Source: Bacteroidota bacterium (GTDB lineage: Bacteria; Bacteroidota; Bacteroidia; Chitinophagales; Chitinophagaceae). Taken from it: 64,000 bases of DNA. Below the pieces are notes generated by a model. The model did not search any database. It worked only from the letters and a program-made list of their open reading frames with translations, and was not told the origin of the DNA. The position numbers were made by a program, and so were the translations under genes. How positions within the stretch are numbered: position 1 is the stretch's first letter; each line of letters starts with the position of its first letter. This document shows, one piece after another, positions 44,552-53,709 of the stretch. Where the stretch lies: NCBI GenBank assembly GCA_018266555.1, contig JAFEAF010000026.1, positions 1 to 64,000 of the forward strand. Reading direction: 5' to 3'.

Positions 44552-45649
44552 TCAGTACACCGTCTTTCTTCTCCCGCTTTCAAAATCCTTAAAAATAAAT
44601 GCACCTAATTTATCGAGTGATGCAAAAAAAGCTTTGCCGTTATTTGTCTCTGTGAATTCCTGAACAAACCGTTGCAGGTATGGATCGGTGGCAATCATAA
44701 ATGTGGTGATCGTTATTTTTAATTTTTTACACTGCGCTGCCAGGTTCAGGCAACGGCTCACTACTTTTCTGTCCAAACCAAAAGCATTTTTATAATAACG
44801 CTTACCAATTTTTAAACAGGTAGGTTTTCCATCTGTAATCATAAAAATTTGCTTGTTTGGGTTTTTTCTTCTTCGTAATATATCCATCGCCAATTCAAGC
44901 CCGGCAACGGTATTGGTATGATAAGGGCCAACCTGAAGATAGGGTAGGTCTTTTATTTCCACGGGCCAGGCATCATTTCCAAACACTACAATATCCAATG
45001 TATCTTTTGGATATTTTGTAGTGATCAGTTCGCTCAGGGCCATAGCCACTTTTTTGGCAGGTGTGATCCTGTCTTCCCCATATAAAATCATGGAGTGTGA
45101 AATATCAATCATCAGTACAGTGGAAGTCTGGGATTTGAAATCCGTTTCCCTGATTGAAAGATCTTCTTCCTGCATATTAAACCTTTCAAGACCATGATTG
45201 ATCTGTGCATTTCGGATAGATTCAGTAAAATCAATTTGTTCAATCATATCGCCAAACCGGTATGGCCTTGTCTCCGGGTTTACCTCATCACCCTGTCCCG
45301 GTTTGAAACTATGGTGGTCACCCTTTTTCGTTTTTTTCAGTTTGCCAAAAATTTCTTCAAGGCTTCTTTTACGAATACCCTGCTCTGTTTTAGGAGTAAT
45401 TTTTATTTTGCCTTTTTGATTGTCTTCGGTTATATATCCTTTTTCTTTTAACTCATCTATGAAATCGCCCATACCATACCCCTCATCGGTGATTTCATAT
45501 TTTTTATCCAATTCATTCATCCAGGATAAAGCTTCTGAGATGTCTCCGCTGGTGTAGGTAAGTATCTGCATGAAAATATCCAGCAATTGCTCAAACCGGC
45601 TTTTGCCTTCTTTTTGGGGATCGAATTTTGTAAAATGAAAACTTCTCAT
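44552..45649 (-). CDS. VWA-domain protein, partner of the AAA+ ATPase
   Basis: 365 residues. The MIDAS motif DISHSM (Asp-x-Ser-x-Ser) opens a von Willebrand A domain at about 180-340; FMITDGKPTCLK follows with a further metal ligand region. There is no signal peptide or membrane helix, so it is cytosolic. The N-terminal 170 residues are mainly helical and charged (LKKTKKGDHHSFKPG). MoxR-VWA pairs act as metal-insertion or complex-assembly chaperones. It is the first gene of this leftward pair. Confidence 0.85.
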   Translation of the reverse strand: MRSFHFTKFDPQKEGKSRFEQLLDIFMQILTYTSGDISEALSWMNELDKKYEITDEGYGMGDFIDELKEKGYITEDNQKGKIKITPKTEQGIRKRSLEEIFGKLKKTKKGDHHSFKPGQGDEVNPETRPYRFGDMIEQIDFTESIRNAQINHGLERFNMQEEDLSIRETDFKSQTSTVLMIDISHSMILYGEDRITPAKKVAMALSELITTKYPKDTLDIVVFGNDAWPVEIKDLPYLQVGPYHTNTVAGLELAMDILRRRKNPNKQIFMITDGKPTCLKIGKRYYKNAFGLDRKVVSRCLNLAAQCKKLKITITTFMIATDPYLQRFVQEFTETNNGKAFFASLDKLGAFIFKDFESGRRKTVY

Positions 45650-45925
45650 GGCATTTCTCCCGGGATATTATTCTGCAACAGGCAATTTACGATAAAAAGG
45701 CCAGTAAGAGTAAAAATTGGTCATTCAGAATTAAACATTTTCAAATAGAGTAAACCTTAAAGTAAGGTTCATTTTTTTAATAGTAATGCAAACGAATTAA
45801 AGAGGAAGAAATTTATCAATTTATAAAGCAACAATCTTTTAACTTTTAATTAATTACTGGTAAAACTTATATAACCGATCTTTTTTCCTGAAAATATTTT
45901 ATTATCAGTCAGGAGTAATAAATAA

Positions 45926-46810
45926 TCATTTCTTTTTCCAGACATTTTTGATTGGTGTTTCATTGGCAGTTCCTGAGGCTGGTAAATTATACATTGCCTC
46001 AATCGTTCGCAGTACATTATAATGATTGATTAAATCATTGTACTTTCCCCGCTTTACCATTGGCCCGACAAAAATGGTGGGAATATGATTTTCAAGAGTA
46101 AAATTGTCTTCATCAAAAGTTACTATCAGTAAGCTGTTATTGTTTTTTGCCCATTTCACATATTTCTCAATATGGACTTTCAACCAATCATCTGCTCTTT
46201 TTATCATCGTACTGTCTCCGTTGCCATTATGCATATCATTATCCTGGTTAGGTATTAAAAAAGCAACCGTAGGCAACTTATTAAAGTTTTTTGGAAATTC
46301 GGTTAGTGTTTGGCCAATCGAGTCCGGGAAGTTATTTTCGCCAGGTCCCTGCCAGTTTACCCATGGGCAATGTTTCCTTGCATATAAGGCTCCATTAGTT
46401 AATTTACTTTTTTCAAAACTGCAACCGGTAAACCCGGCGCTGGGCATCGTTTCAGCAAAACCGGTAAAAGTATATCTTGCTTTTATTAAGGCTGCACCTA
46501 AATTTGATGTAGTAAGTGGAGATTCTTTTAGCAGGCAGTTATCTCCGGCAACTCCTTGTGTGGATCCTGAAAATAAAGCAATATAGTTTGGCTGGCTTGG
46601 ATGTAATATCCCATGCGAATTTGTGAACAGTGCTCCTTCTTTCGATAATCGGTTGATATAAGGTGCAAAAGGAGACCTGATAATATCTTTCAATCCGTGA
46701 TTTTCTTCTATGACAATTATTATATGTGCAGGACGAGGCAATAAAGCATGCTGTGAAATTGCAAATGCTGAAATGCATAGTAAGACAATGATGAGGGTTA
46801 TTTTTTTCAT
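45926..46810 (-). CDS. Secreted phosphoesterase (phospholipase C/acid phosphatase family)
   Basis: 294 residues. A signal peptide ends near FAISQ. IIIVIEENHGLKDII is the N-terminal family motif with metal ligands, HPSQPNYIALFSGS holds the nucleophile region, and TFDEDNF with GPMVKRGKYND the later metal contacts. This group (PF04185) includes phospholipase C and AcpA acid phosphatase. The substrate is unknown. The exported enzyme may gather phosphate or act on lipids. Confidence 0.85.
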   Translation of the reverse strand: MKKITLIIVLLCISAFAISQHALLPRPAHIIIVIEENHGLKDIIRSPFAPYINRLSKEGALFTNSHGILHPSQPNYIALFSGSTQGVAGDNCLLKESPLTTSNLGAALIKARYTFTGFAETMPSAGFTGCSFEKSKLTNGALYARKHCPWVNWQGPGENNFPDSIGQTLTEFPKNFNKLPTVAFLIPNQDNDMHNGNGDSTMIKRADDWLKVHIEKYVKWAKNNNSLLIVTFDEDNFTLENHIPTIFVGPMVKRGKYNDLINHYNVLRTIEAMYNLPASGTANETPIKNVWKKK

Positions 46811-47113
46811 TTAATATTTCCGATTATAAATGGTTACAATGATCTATTAGGGTAGATACAAAATTGCTGAAAAATTGTAACCTTCTGCCAAAAAAGTTCT
46901 GCTTAACATTATATTAAATCATAATAGATTTTCACTAATAAGATATCAGATTTTTTATTTAAGTATTTGAAACCCGGGTATTCAAATAAATGTTTATGGT
47001 AATGAAAATATCAGTTAGATTTAGAAACCGGGCTATCGGGGCGGCTGTTAGGGCCGTGGTAGAAATGTGAGTATGTTAATCGGTATTATTATTTTGATTT
47101 TTAAATCCTGCAT
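46811..47113. other. 303-base gap with two inverted repeats, no gene
   Basis: GGTTACAAT at 46832-46840 and ATTGTAACC at 46874-46882 form a perfect 9-base inverted repeat just upstream of the phosphoesterase start, a possible operator. TATTTGAA at 46964-46971 and TTCAAATA at 46981-46988 form a hairpin downstream of the PEP mutase-family gene and could end its transcript. No open frame or RNA motif was seen. Confidence 0.5.
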
Positions 47114-47965
47114 TCACTTTTGTTTAGAAAACCATTCATTCACTTCACCATAAGTTGGTTTCTTTGAATAAAGCAACTGCCAGTTATTCCCTTGCCGCAA
47201 TGCGCCTGCTATATCCCTCAGCAGGCTCAGAGTTGCCAACACAGGTTTACTTCCCACACTCATCCTGTTTATTTTTAGTTTCCTGAGTTCGGCCGCATCC
47301 AACGTATCTGCCATAAGTATATTTAATGGAAGCCTGATGGATTCTTTTAATTGTACCACTGTTTCTATCTCTTTAATAAAAGGAATAAAAATTCCGTCAG
47401 CGCCGGCTGCTTCAAGCATTTTTGCCCTTTCAATACATATTTCGATTCTGCTTTTTAAATCTTTTGGCAGCAACATGGCATCTGTTCTTGCATTTACAAA
47501 CAGGTTGATTCCTTTTTGCCTTCCATTTTCTTTTGCGATTTTTATTTCTGCTGCTTGCTGTTTAATGTCATTTAATTTATTTGTATGAGCATAGCCATCT
47601 TCCAGGTTTATACCCACCGCACCTGCATCTATGATATTATTTATAAATTTTGAAAATGTATCTAAATTATTTCGAAAATATCCGCCTTCTACATCTGCTG
47701 TTACCGGTACCTGAACGGAATGTGCAATGCGGTTTACAGCTTCAACCATCAAGCCAGGGGGAATATCTTCGCCATCCTGGTAGCCATAAGACCAGGCAAC
47801 GCCTGCACTGGTTGTAGCAATAGCCGGAAAGCCTGCCATTTCAGCAATTTTTGCAGAGGCACAGTCCCAAACATTAAGTAACACCAGCATTTCATCTGCA
47901 TGATGCAATGCGTGAAATACTTCTGAAAATTTATTTTGCACGATACTATCAAATTTGCTATTCAT
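47114..47965 (-). CDS. Isocitrate lyase/PEP mutase-family enzyme
   Basis: 283 residues of TIM-barrel. WDCASAKIAEMAGFPAIATT and VTADVEGGYF with GAVGINLEDG match the PEP mutase/isocitrate lyase superfamily, with the metal-binding Asp and Glu present. The isocitrate lyase catalytic Cys motif is absent, so it resembles carboxyphosphonoenolpyruvate or oxaloacetate-type members more than true lyases. Reaction unknown. The first ATG is 47965; a TTG lies just before it. Confidence 0.82.
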   Translation of the reverse strand: MNSKFDSIVQNKFSEVFHALHHADEMLVLLNVWDCASAKIAEMAGFPAIATTSAGVAWSYGYQDGEDIPPGLMVEAVNRIAHSVQVPVTADVEGGYFRNNLDTFSKFINNIIDAGAVGINLEDGYAHTNKLNDIKQQAAEIKIAKENGRQKGINLFVNARTDAMLLPKDLKSRIEICIERAKMLEAAGADGIFIPFIKEIETVVQLKESIRLPLNILMADTLDAAELRKLKINRMSVGSKPVLATLSLLRDIAGALRQGNNWQLLYSKKPTYGEVNEWFSKQK

Positions 47966-48041
47966 CAACTGTCTATTTTAAAACCTGAAAAATAACTGTT
48001 ATACAATAATCAAACATGATTAATTATCAGTAATTGATTTT

Positions 48042-49022
48042 TTAAAACATTGCTGAAATTAATTCATCAATGCTGATGTTTTTAAAATGTTTTTCAATCG
48101 GAAAGCGAGATAATGTATTCCGCAGATTCTTTTCTTCATGTTGTATTCGGGTTAAGGCTTCTTCTATTTCGGAAATCCCTCTTTCTGAAAAAAAATCTCC
48201 GAATATTTTAGCTTCTTCAATAATACCGTTTTTTACTTCGAGGTTCATTTCCAGCAGGCCTCCGCTTGTACGGATAGCTTTTTTAAAATTGTAATCAGGA
48301 GATTTTCCGAAATTCCATTCATGGGTTGCATATTTCTCATCACGTAGTTGTTGTATTTTTATTTTATCTTCTTCGGAAAATTCATAAAGATGCGCATTGG
48401 GGTAAGTGGCCAGGACATGATTCATCAACTTTTTGGTAAAATCTTCAAGGCTGACCGGTTCTTTTAAATGTTCAGAAATATTTGTGACTCTCTTGGGTAC
48501 CGATTTTACAGCTTTATCAATATACTTCACCGGGTTTATACGTAAAGCTTCGCTTACATTCCTCATTTCGGATGAGAACAATAAACAGCCATGATGCAGG
48601 ATTTTATTTTTATGAATATGAGCAGCGTTTCCCGCAATTTTCTTACCATCAATCATCAGGTCATTCTTTCCCTCAAACCTGGCGTCAGCGCCTAATTGCC
48701 GGATCACTTCCACAACAGGCCGGGTGAATTTTTCAAAATCAGAAAGATTCGAATCTTTCCCCGTTTGTGTAAAGGAGAAGTTCAGGTTGCCTAAATCATG
48801 ATATACTGCACCTCCTCCTGAAAGCCTTCTTACTATGGCAATATTATGTTCTTTTACATAGTCATAATTAATTTCTGCTAAAGTATTTTGATACTGACCT
48901 ACGATGATGGCATTATCATTTCTCCATAACATGAAACAATCTTCGTCAATGTTTTTCAGGATAAATTCATCCGTTGCAACATTAAAATACGGATCGGTTG
49001 ATTCATGATAAATGCAAAGCAT
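48042..49022 (-). CDS. lplA: Lipoate-protein ligase A
   Basis: 326 residues. RRLSGGGAVYHDLGNLNFSF is the lipoate-binding loop and KKIAGNAAHIHKNKILHHGC has the catalytic Lys. A C-terminal accessory domain (residues about 240-326, GLLEMNLEVKNGIIEEAKI) is present. It attaches free lipoate to 2-oxoacid dehydrogenases in two ATP steps. With lipB at 10165-10911 the organism has both synthesis and salvage. The ATG at 49022 is preferred; the extra ten residues from 49052 are not family-like. Confidence 0.94.
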   Translation of the reverse strand: MLCIYHESTDPYFNVATDEFILKNIDEDCFMLWRNDNAIIVGQYQNTLAEINYDYVKEHNIAIVRRLSGGGAVYHDLGNLNFSFTQTGKDSNLSDFEKFTRPVVEVIRQLGADARFEGKNDLMIDGKKIAGNAAHIHKNKILHHGCLLFSSEMRNVSEALRINPVKYIDKAVKSVPKRVTNISEHLKEPVSLEDFTKKLMNHVLATYPNAHLYEFSEEDKIKIQQLRDEKYATHEWNFGKSPDYNFKKAIRTSGGLLEMNLEVKNGIIEEAKIFGDFFSERGISEIEEALTRIQHEEKNLRNTLSRFPIEKHFKNISIDELISAMF

Positions 49023-49049
49023 GTGAAAATTAATTTTTAATTGACATGG

Positions 49050-49057
49050 CAAATTTA
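49050..49057 (-). promoter_or_regulatory. -7 box of lplA (TAAATTTG)
   Basis: Perfect TAnnTTTG match on the minus strand, 27 bases before the lplA ATG. Confidence 0.5.
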
Positions 49058-49080
49058 TTCAAGCCACCTGATAATGGGTT

Positions 49081-49530
49081 TCATATTTGGGAATGAATGT
49101 CCTGGCAGGTCCATTCAGCAAAGGAATCAGAAGTCTCCCATAATTTTAAACTAACAAGTTTATAATTGCCAGGAAATGAATTTTGTAATTCCTGCTGTAC
49201 AAAGAATAGAATATTCTCGGCACTTGGCTCATAAGGCCATATTAATAAATTTTGACCTTCTCCCACATTTTTTGGATGCTTTTTCACATATTGTTCACTC
49301 AATACCAGCGCATGATCCAGCCGGTGGATAATTTTATCCTGTACAATACTTTTTAATTCCTTAAAATCAATTATAAACCCGGGAGGGATTATTGGATCTG
49401 AATTTTTAGTTTCCGTACTTACCGTTACATGCAACACATAAGAATGGCCATGTATGTATTTACACATACCGTCATATTCATCAATAGCATGTCCCATTTC
49501 GAATCGAAAAATCTTTGTAACAGAAATCAT
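49081..49530 (-). CDS. 6-pyruvoyltetrahydropterin synthase/QueD family
   Basis: 149 residues. Zn ligands are in GHAIDEYDG and IHGHSYVLHV, the catalytic Cys in GMCKYIHGH, then HRLDHALVL and PSAENILFFVQ carry the remaining signature residues. QueD makes 6-carboxy-tetrahydropterin for queuosine; relatives make tetrahydrobiopterin. No queC, queE or queF lies nearby, so the pathway is uncertain. The first ATG (49530) is used; a TTG at 49542 would add four residues. Confidence 0.87.
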   Translation of the reverse strand: MISVTKIFRFEMGHAIDEYDGMCKYIHGHSYVLHVTVSTETKNSDPIIPPGFIIDFKELKSIVQDKIIHRLDHALVLSEQYVKKHPKNVGEGQNLLIWPYEPSAENILFFVQQELQNSFPGNYKLVSLKLWETSDSFAEWTCQDIHSQI

Positions 49531-49631
49531 AGCAGACGGCAATATAAGCTGTTTCCCATTATTTTAACCTGACTGCCTGTAACAGGATAAATATTCAACC
49601 GGCTATAATATAATTACTGCCCTGAAAAGAG

Positions 49632-50387
49632 TTATTCTTTTGTCTTTATAACTCTCACCTTCCAAATATCAGGACCCTTTTCAAGATATTCCCAACGGAA
49701 AGGTTCCTTACTCTCTGCTTCCATCTGATAATATAGTGGTTTGGGATCATGGTCATTGACAAACTCGAAAGCTTCTCCCGGTTGAATATCGGCAAATGCT
49801 TTATAAAACATTTCATGGCGTTCCATGGGCGGATAAGGGCGTATATCAAATTCATTGACGACAGAAAAACCGTCATCACCTAAACCGGTTTTTGCTTTTT
49901 TGGTTATATGGATTACACATTCATCTGAATCCTTTTTTTTGTAAATCCAGGAATGTTTTCCTTCAAATTTCATAATGAAAATACCATGTATCTCTACCGG
50001 GTCTTCATTTGCAATTAACTCCATTATTGTTCCTTCCTCCATCATTCCATAGCGGTGAAAAACTATTTGCTTCCATTCTTTTTTTTCCGCTTTTCGAAGA
50101 TCCAAAAGGGTAGATATCTCAGTAAACTCACGGCCTTGGGAAGCTTCCGTACGGGTTACTTTTACTTTCCACTCCCTGCCTCCCCGGTTCAGGTATTCCC
50201 AGCCAACCACATCTCCATATAGGGAACGGAATTCATAATACAATGGAATGGGATCATGATCATTTATGAAAATAAAACTTTCATCCACGGGCAAATCTTT
50301 AAAAAGCTTAATTAAGAGTTCATGGCGCTTTATAGGTACCAGGGTCCTTACATCCAATACTTCATTTGAATTAATTTCAGTATTCAT
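49632..50387 (-). CDS. Tandem DUF2249 protein
   Basis: 251 residues. Two copies of a short domain sit at the ends: VLDVRTLVPIKRHELL with NDHDPIPLYYEF, and FDIRPYPPMERHEMFY with NDHDPKPLYYQM, each ending in a WEYL strand and a W-K-V-R strand. The middle (about 80-175) is unrelated beta-rich sequence. DUF2249 proteins bear a conserved His and are often found near iron or nitric-oxide related genes, but no function is proven. The ATG at 50387 is preferred over 50405. Confidence 0.85.
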   Translation of the reverse strand: MNTEINSNEVLDVRTLVPIKRHELLIKLFKDLPVDESFIFINDHDPIPLYYEFRSLYGDVVGWEYLNRGGREWKVKVTRTEASQGREFTEISTLLDLRKAEKKEWKQIVFHRYGMMEEGTIMELIANEDPVEIHGIFIMKFEGKHSWIYKKKDSDECVIHITKKAKTGLGDDGFSVVNEFDIRPYPPMERHEMFYKAFADIQPGEAFEFVNDHDPKPLYYQMEAESKEPFRWEYLEKGPDIWKVRVIKTKE

Positions 50388-50543
50388 GATTTTGTAATTA
50401 TACATTTGAGGTTTAGCAGATCTGCAAAAGAATATAAAAACTTTCTACGTCCTGTTACGATTTCAGTAACAGTTATGATTTTCCCAGGAATTTTTTGTCT
50501 CCGAAGTTTAAGTGAAAAAGTTATTCAGGGTAAAACTCAGAAA

Positions 50544-51014
50544 CTAAATTGACCCGGCAGGCAATTTCAGCTTCGATACATAACTGCCAACTTCAGATCT
50601 TAGTCCGACGGCTAACCGGTTCCAGCCGTTTATAATTATTATTGCAAAAGTCAGTTCTATGATTTCTTTTTGGGAAAAGAGTTTTGTTAGTGGCTTATAC
50701 GCTGAATCCGGTGCGCCGGATTCAGATATTTTAGTTAAAGCCTCACACCAGGCCAGGGCTGCTCTTTCCCTTTCTGAATAAAATGGAGCTTCATGCCATG
50801 CGGCTACCACATGCAATCGTTGTTCATTCTCCCCAATAGCAATGGCATCTTTAGTATGCATGTCGAGGCAATACGCACATCCGTTTATTTGCGATGCCCG
50901 AATCTTTACCAGTTCCATTAATTTATGTTCAATGTTACTTTGATTTACCACTTGTTGTAATTCTATCATGGCCTTGTAGCCTTGAGGTAAAATCTTATTT
51001 GCATCTAATCTCAT
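50544..51014 (-). CDS. AhpD-like carboxymuconolactone decarboxylase-family protein
   Basis: 156 residues. The core motif NGCAYCLDMHTKDA has the CxxC pair and distal His of AhpD-type alkylhydroperoxidases, preceded by VKIRASQ. It may act in peroxide or thiol redox chemistry. It is well separated from its neighbours (129 bases before the DUF2249 gene and 248 bases after comA), so operon status is unclear. Confidence 0.88.
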   Translation of the reverse strand: MRLDANKILPQGYKAMIELQQVVNQSNIEHKLMELVKIRASQINGCAYCLDMHTKDAIAIGENEQRLHVVAAWHEAPFYSERERAALAWCEALTKISESGAPDSAYKPLTKLFSQKEIIELTFAIIIINGWNRLAVGLRSEVGSYVSKLKLPAGSI

Positions 51015-51262
51015 ATTATTTTATTTAAAAAAGGTTTAAAATTATTTTTAATATTTTTTCAACGATTTCGTAAACATATTTCATGACATTCATCTATGAA
51101 ATAAATATACATTGAAAGTCTGTCTGTAAAGGTAGCCCTTTCACATTGCAGGAATCATGATCTTGATCCGGAATAGATATAATATTCTTCACTTCCGGAT
51201 GGACAGTCAAATTTTCTCCAAACCGGAGCATGTGTAAAGATCAGCCGTGTAATAAATAATCT

Positions 51263-52105
51263 TTATTTATAAGTAACAATTCTTCCCCACACATCATTTG
51301 TCCCCCATATTCCCTGGCGTGTACATTCTAATTGCACAACCTGGCTGTGATCTACAAAAAGATTTACTTCAGGCCCATAATTTTTCACATACCATTTAAA
51401 TACCTGCGGATCGGCAGCTTCAAACATCACATTTTCCAACCCCAGGCCATTGATAAATTTTGCAGGCACATCCACTCTCCATGGATTAGCGTTTTCTGTA
51501 ACGCCTTCTGATTCCATCATAATAATATATGCTCCGGCATCCAGGAATTGTTTGGCTTGCTTTATAGCATAATCCACATCCTGGATTCCTTCCTGCTTCA
51601 GTTCTGATGCATTGGTATCGCCGCCCGCACCAAACTGAATACCTACTTCAGGTTTTGCTTTTAATCCCGCTTTTTGAACATCTTCTATCACCCGTTGCCA
51701 GTCGGAAGTGGGAATCGAAATAAAACCGGTAGAAATTTCTATAATATCAAATCCTAATTCTTTACACTCGTTGATATATTTTTTTACTGACTGTTTGCCT
51801 TTCGTGAGAACATATTCCATGAATCCACCTGTTGACACCAATACACCATACTGATGTGCAAGGTCATTCATCTCTTTTATTTTTTTCGGATTCATGAAAG
51901 TAAAAGAACCTCCTGCAAATTTTATACTGTCTACATAATTCCCTGTCATTTCAAGTATGTCTTTGAAATAACTCATCCCAAAGTTGGAATAATAAGCTGC
52001 CCTGATTTCTGTCAGCCCCACTTTACGGGGCTTTGCCGGGCGGTCATTGCGCTGCAGCCATTCAAAAGCTACAGGGTTTGTAATGAATTTGTTGTTTGAT
52101 GTCAT
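51263..52105 (-). CDS. Phosphosulfolactate synthase (ComA family)
   Basis: 280 residues of TIM-barrel. YVDSIKFAGGSFTF, VLVSTGGFMEYVL, FDIIEISTGFISIP, GAYIIMMESEGVTEN and HSQVVQLECTRQGIWG match the ComA family throughout. ComA adds sulfite to PEP to give (R)-phosphosulfolactate, the first step of coenzyme M synthesis in archaea and a route to sulfolactate in bacteria. No comB, comC or comDE is near. The gene follows the PrpD gene by 23 bases, so they are probably co-transcribed. The family includes proteins with unproven function, so the substrate is inference. Confidence 0.84.
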   Translation of the reverse strand: MTSNNKFITNPVAFEWLQRNDRPAKPRKVGLTEIRAAYYSNFGMSYFKDILEMTGNYVDSIKFAGGSFTFMNPKKIKEMNDLAHQYGVLVSTGGFMEYVLTKGKQSVKKYINECKELGFDIIEISTGFISIPTSDWQRVIEDVQKAGLKAKPEVGIQFGAGGDTNASELKQEGIQDVDYAIKQAKQFLDAGAYIIMMESEGVTENANPWRVDVPAKFINGLGLENVMFEAADPQVFKWYVKNYGPEVNLFVDHSQVVQLECTRQGIWGTNDVWGRIVTYK

Positions 52106-52128
52106 GATGATTTTTATTTTTAAATGAA

Positions 52129-53514
52129 TTAATGATTAAATTCAAAAACCGGTTGTCTCAGGTTTTCTAATATTTCCATGAGTCCACTGATCTTATACTT
52201 CTCTAAGTTTTGAACGGTAGCAATGATTTTTTCAAGAACTTCCCTTTTTACAAACGCTTTGGAAAGATTATTGAATTTATCTATGATTGTATCCCAGGAT
52301 GCCCGTCTTGTATGAAAACCTTCATAATCCTTTTTCTCAATAGAAAATTGCCGGCCATCCTTAAGCGAAATTGTAATATCACATGCCATTTGGCCGGGGA
52401 AACGTTCTGAGTATCCGGTTTTTTTATTTACCTGTACTTTTTGTAATAACTGCTGCACATCTTCTTTTAAAATCCGGCTGGCTTTGTATTGATCCGGTAA
52501 TACATTTCCATCGAGAATCATTACTGAAATCATATATGGCAGACTATGATCTGCTTCTTCTTTAGTCCTGATGTTTTTCTTGCCACCTTCCTCGCCACCA
52601 CCAATGATATTATATGCTACATCAAATGTGTTGAGTACAATTTTTTTAACATCTTCAGGCCTGATGTTATTTCTTTGAATTAATTCCTGTACCCCTTCCA
52701 GCGAAGATTGAGAATGGATTTCTGCATTGTATTTTTTGATAATGGTATGGGTTACTATTTCCAGGTTTTCTTTTTCCCAATCAATTTCAAAATCTCCCGC
52801 AATGCTTTCTTTAAAACCTTTATTGCCTTCAAAAACTTCTTCAGGCCCGGTAATTCCATATTTAGCCAGGAAAGCAGAATGAGTGGATGTCCACCCGGTA
52901 GATGGGAATGCCAATCCTTTCCAATTGGATAGATTCCCGGTTCTTGTTACCCTCAATGCATTGTATGCTGTTCCTGCAATGGCAATGGCATGAGCTGTTT
53001 CTTCTTTTGTCAACCCAAGTGCATAAGATACAGCAGCGGCAGCTCCGTACGCACCTTGTACCGTATGATCAAAGCCTTTATCCCGTACAGGAGCCACATC
53101 GCTTAAACGACATTGCACCTGGTAAGCAATGGCAAGAGCTGTCAGAAAATCTTTACCATTTCTGTCTGCAAACTCCGATGCAGCTAAAACACTCCCGATA
53201 TTATCGGAAGGATGACAGGTTTCTTTTTTAGCAAGGTAGCTATCGTTAAAATCCAGGTAACGTATGAGGGCGGAATTATAAAATGCGGCTCTGTCCGGTG
53301 CAGTTTTCCCGCCACCAATCAGGCTTACTGATGGATTGCCACCAAATTCAGATATGAGTTGTTTGATTTTTTTAACCGGTGCCCCGTTTTGAGCGGCTAT
53401 AGCACAACCGATTGAATCCAGCAACCTGATCTTTAATTCCTTTATTGCAGCAGGAGAAAGATCATCATAGCTTTTTGATTGAATGAAACGGGCTAACTTT
53501 TGAACTTCAGTCAT
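52129..53514 (-). CDS. MmgE/PrpD-family protein
   Basis: 461 residues. RLLDSIGCAIAAQNG, ALIRYLDFNDSYLAKKETC, HPSDNIGSVLAAS and GYSERFPGQMACDITI match the MmgE/PrpD fold of 2-methylcitrate dehydratase and cis-aconitate decarboxylase. No prpB or prpC is adjacent, so a methylcitrate cycle is not supported here. It precedes a ComA-like gene. The start at 53514 is used because 47 residues further upstream have no family match and run across the repeated TATGTACA motifs. Confidence 0.87.
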   Translation of the reverse strand: MTEVQKLARFIQSKSYDDLSPAAIKELKIRLLDSIGCAIAAQNGAPVKKIKQLISEFGGNPSVSLIGGGKTAPDRAAFYNSALIRYLDFNDSYLAKKETCHPSDNIGSVLAASEFADRNGKDFLTALAIAYQVQCRLSDVAPVRDKGFDHTVQGAYGAAAAVSYALGLTKEETAHAIAIAGTAYNALRVTRTGNLSNWKGLAFPSTGWTSTHSAFLAKYGITGPEEVFEGNKGFKESIAGDFEIDWEKENLEIVTHTIIKKYNAEIHSQSSLEGVQELIQRNNIRPEDVKKIVLNTFDVAYNIIGGGEEGGKKNIRTKEEADHSLPYMISVMILDGNVLPDQYKASRILKEDVQQLLQKVQVNKKTGYSERFPGQMACDITISLKDGRQFSIEKKDYEGFHTRRASWDTIIDKFNNLSKAFVKREVLEKIIATVQNLEKYKISGLMEILENLRQPVFEFNH

Positions 53515-53562
53515 GATTTTAAATTTTATGCTTTGATAAAAATTGAACTTTACATTTTCTAT

Positions 53563-53648
53563 TATGTACAAAGTTCGTTTAGAGTAGAAACGGAGACAAT
53601 GAGGTGAAAGCGATTGATTATATGTACAAAAGCGATTAACTATGTACA
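53563..53648. promoter_or_regulatory. Three TATGTACA boxes upstream of the PrpD-comA pair
   Basis: TATGTACA occurs at 53563-53570, 53621-53628 and 53641-53648. The last two are each preceded by AAAGCGATT (53607-53615 and 53629-53637). This 195-base gap lies between a LysR gene and the prpD start, a likely operator site for that regulator. Confidence 0.6.
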
Positions 53649-53709
53649 GGGTCATGAATATCTGTGAGAAGCTAATTAAAGGAATTTCAAAAATCGTTAT
53701 TTGAAAAAA

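Noticed and set aside
47114-47965. True isocitrate lyase
   Set aside because: The length (283) and missing catalytic Cys motif fit the PEP mutase branch.
49531-49631. preQ1 riboswitch before the QueD-family gene
   Set aside because: No clear pseudoknot pattern or C-rich loop with an A-rich tail could be found by eye.
52129-53655. PrpD start at 53655 and part of a methylcitrate cycle
   Set aside because: The extra 47 residues lie in the operator-like repeats, and no prpB or prpC is adjacent.
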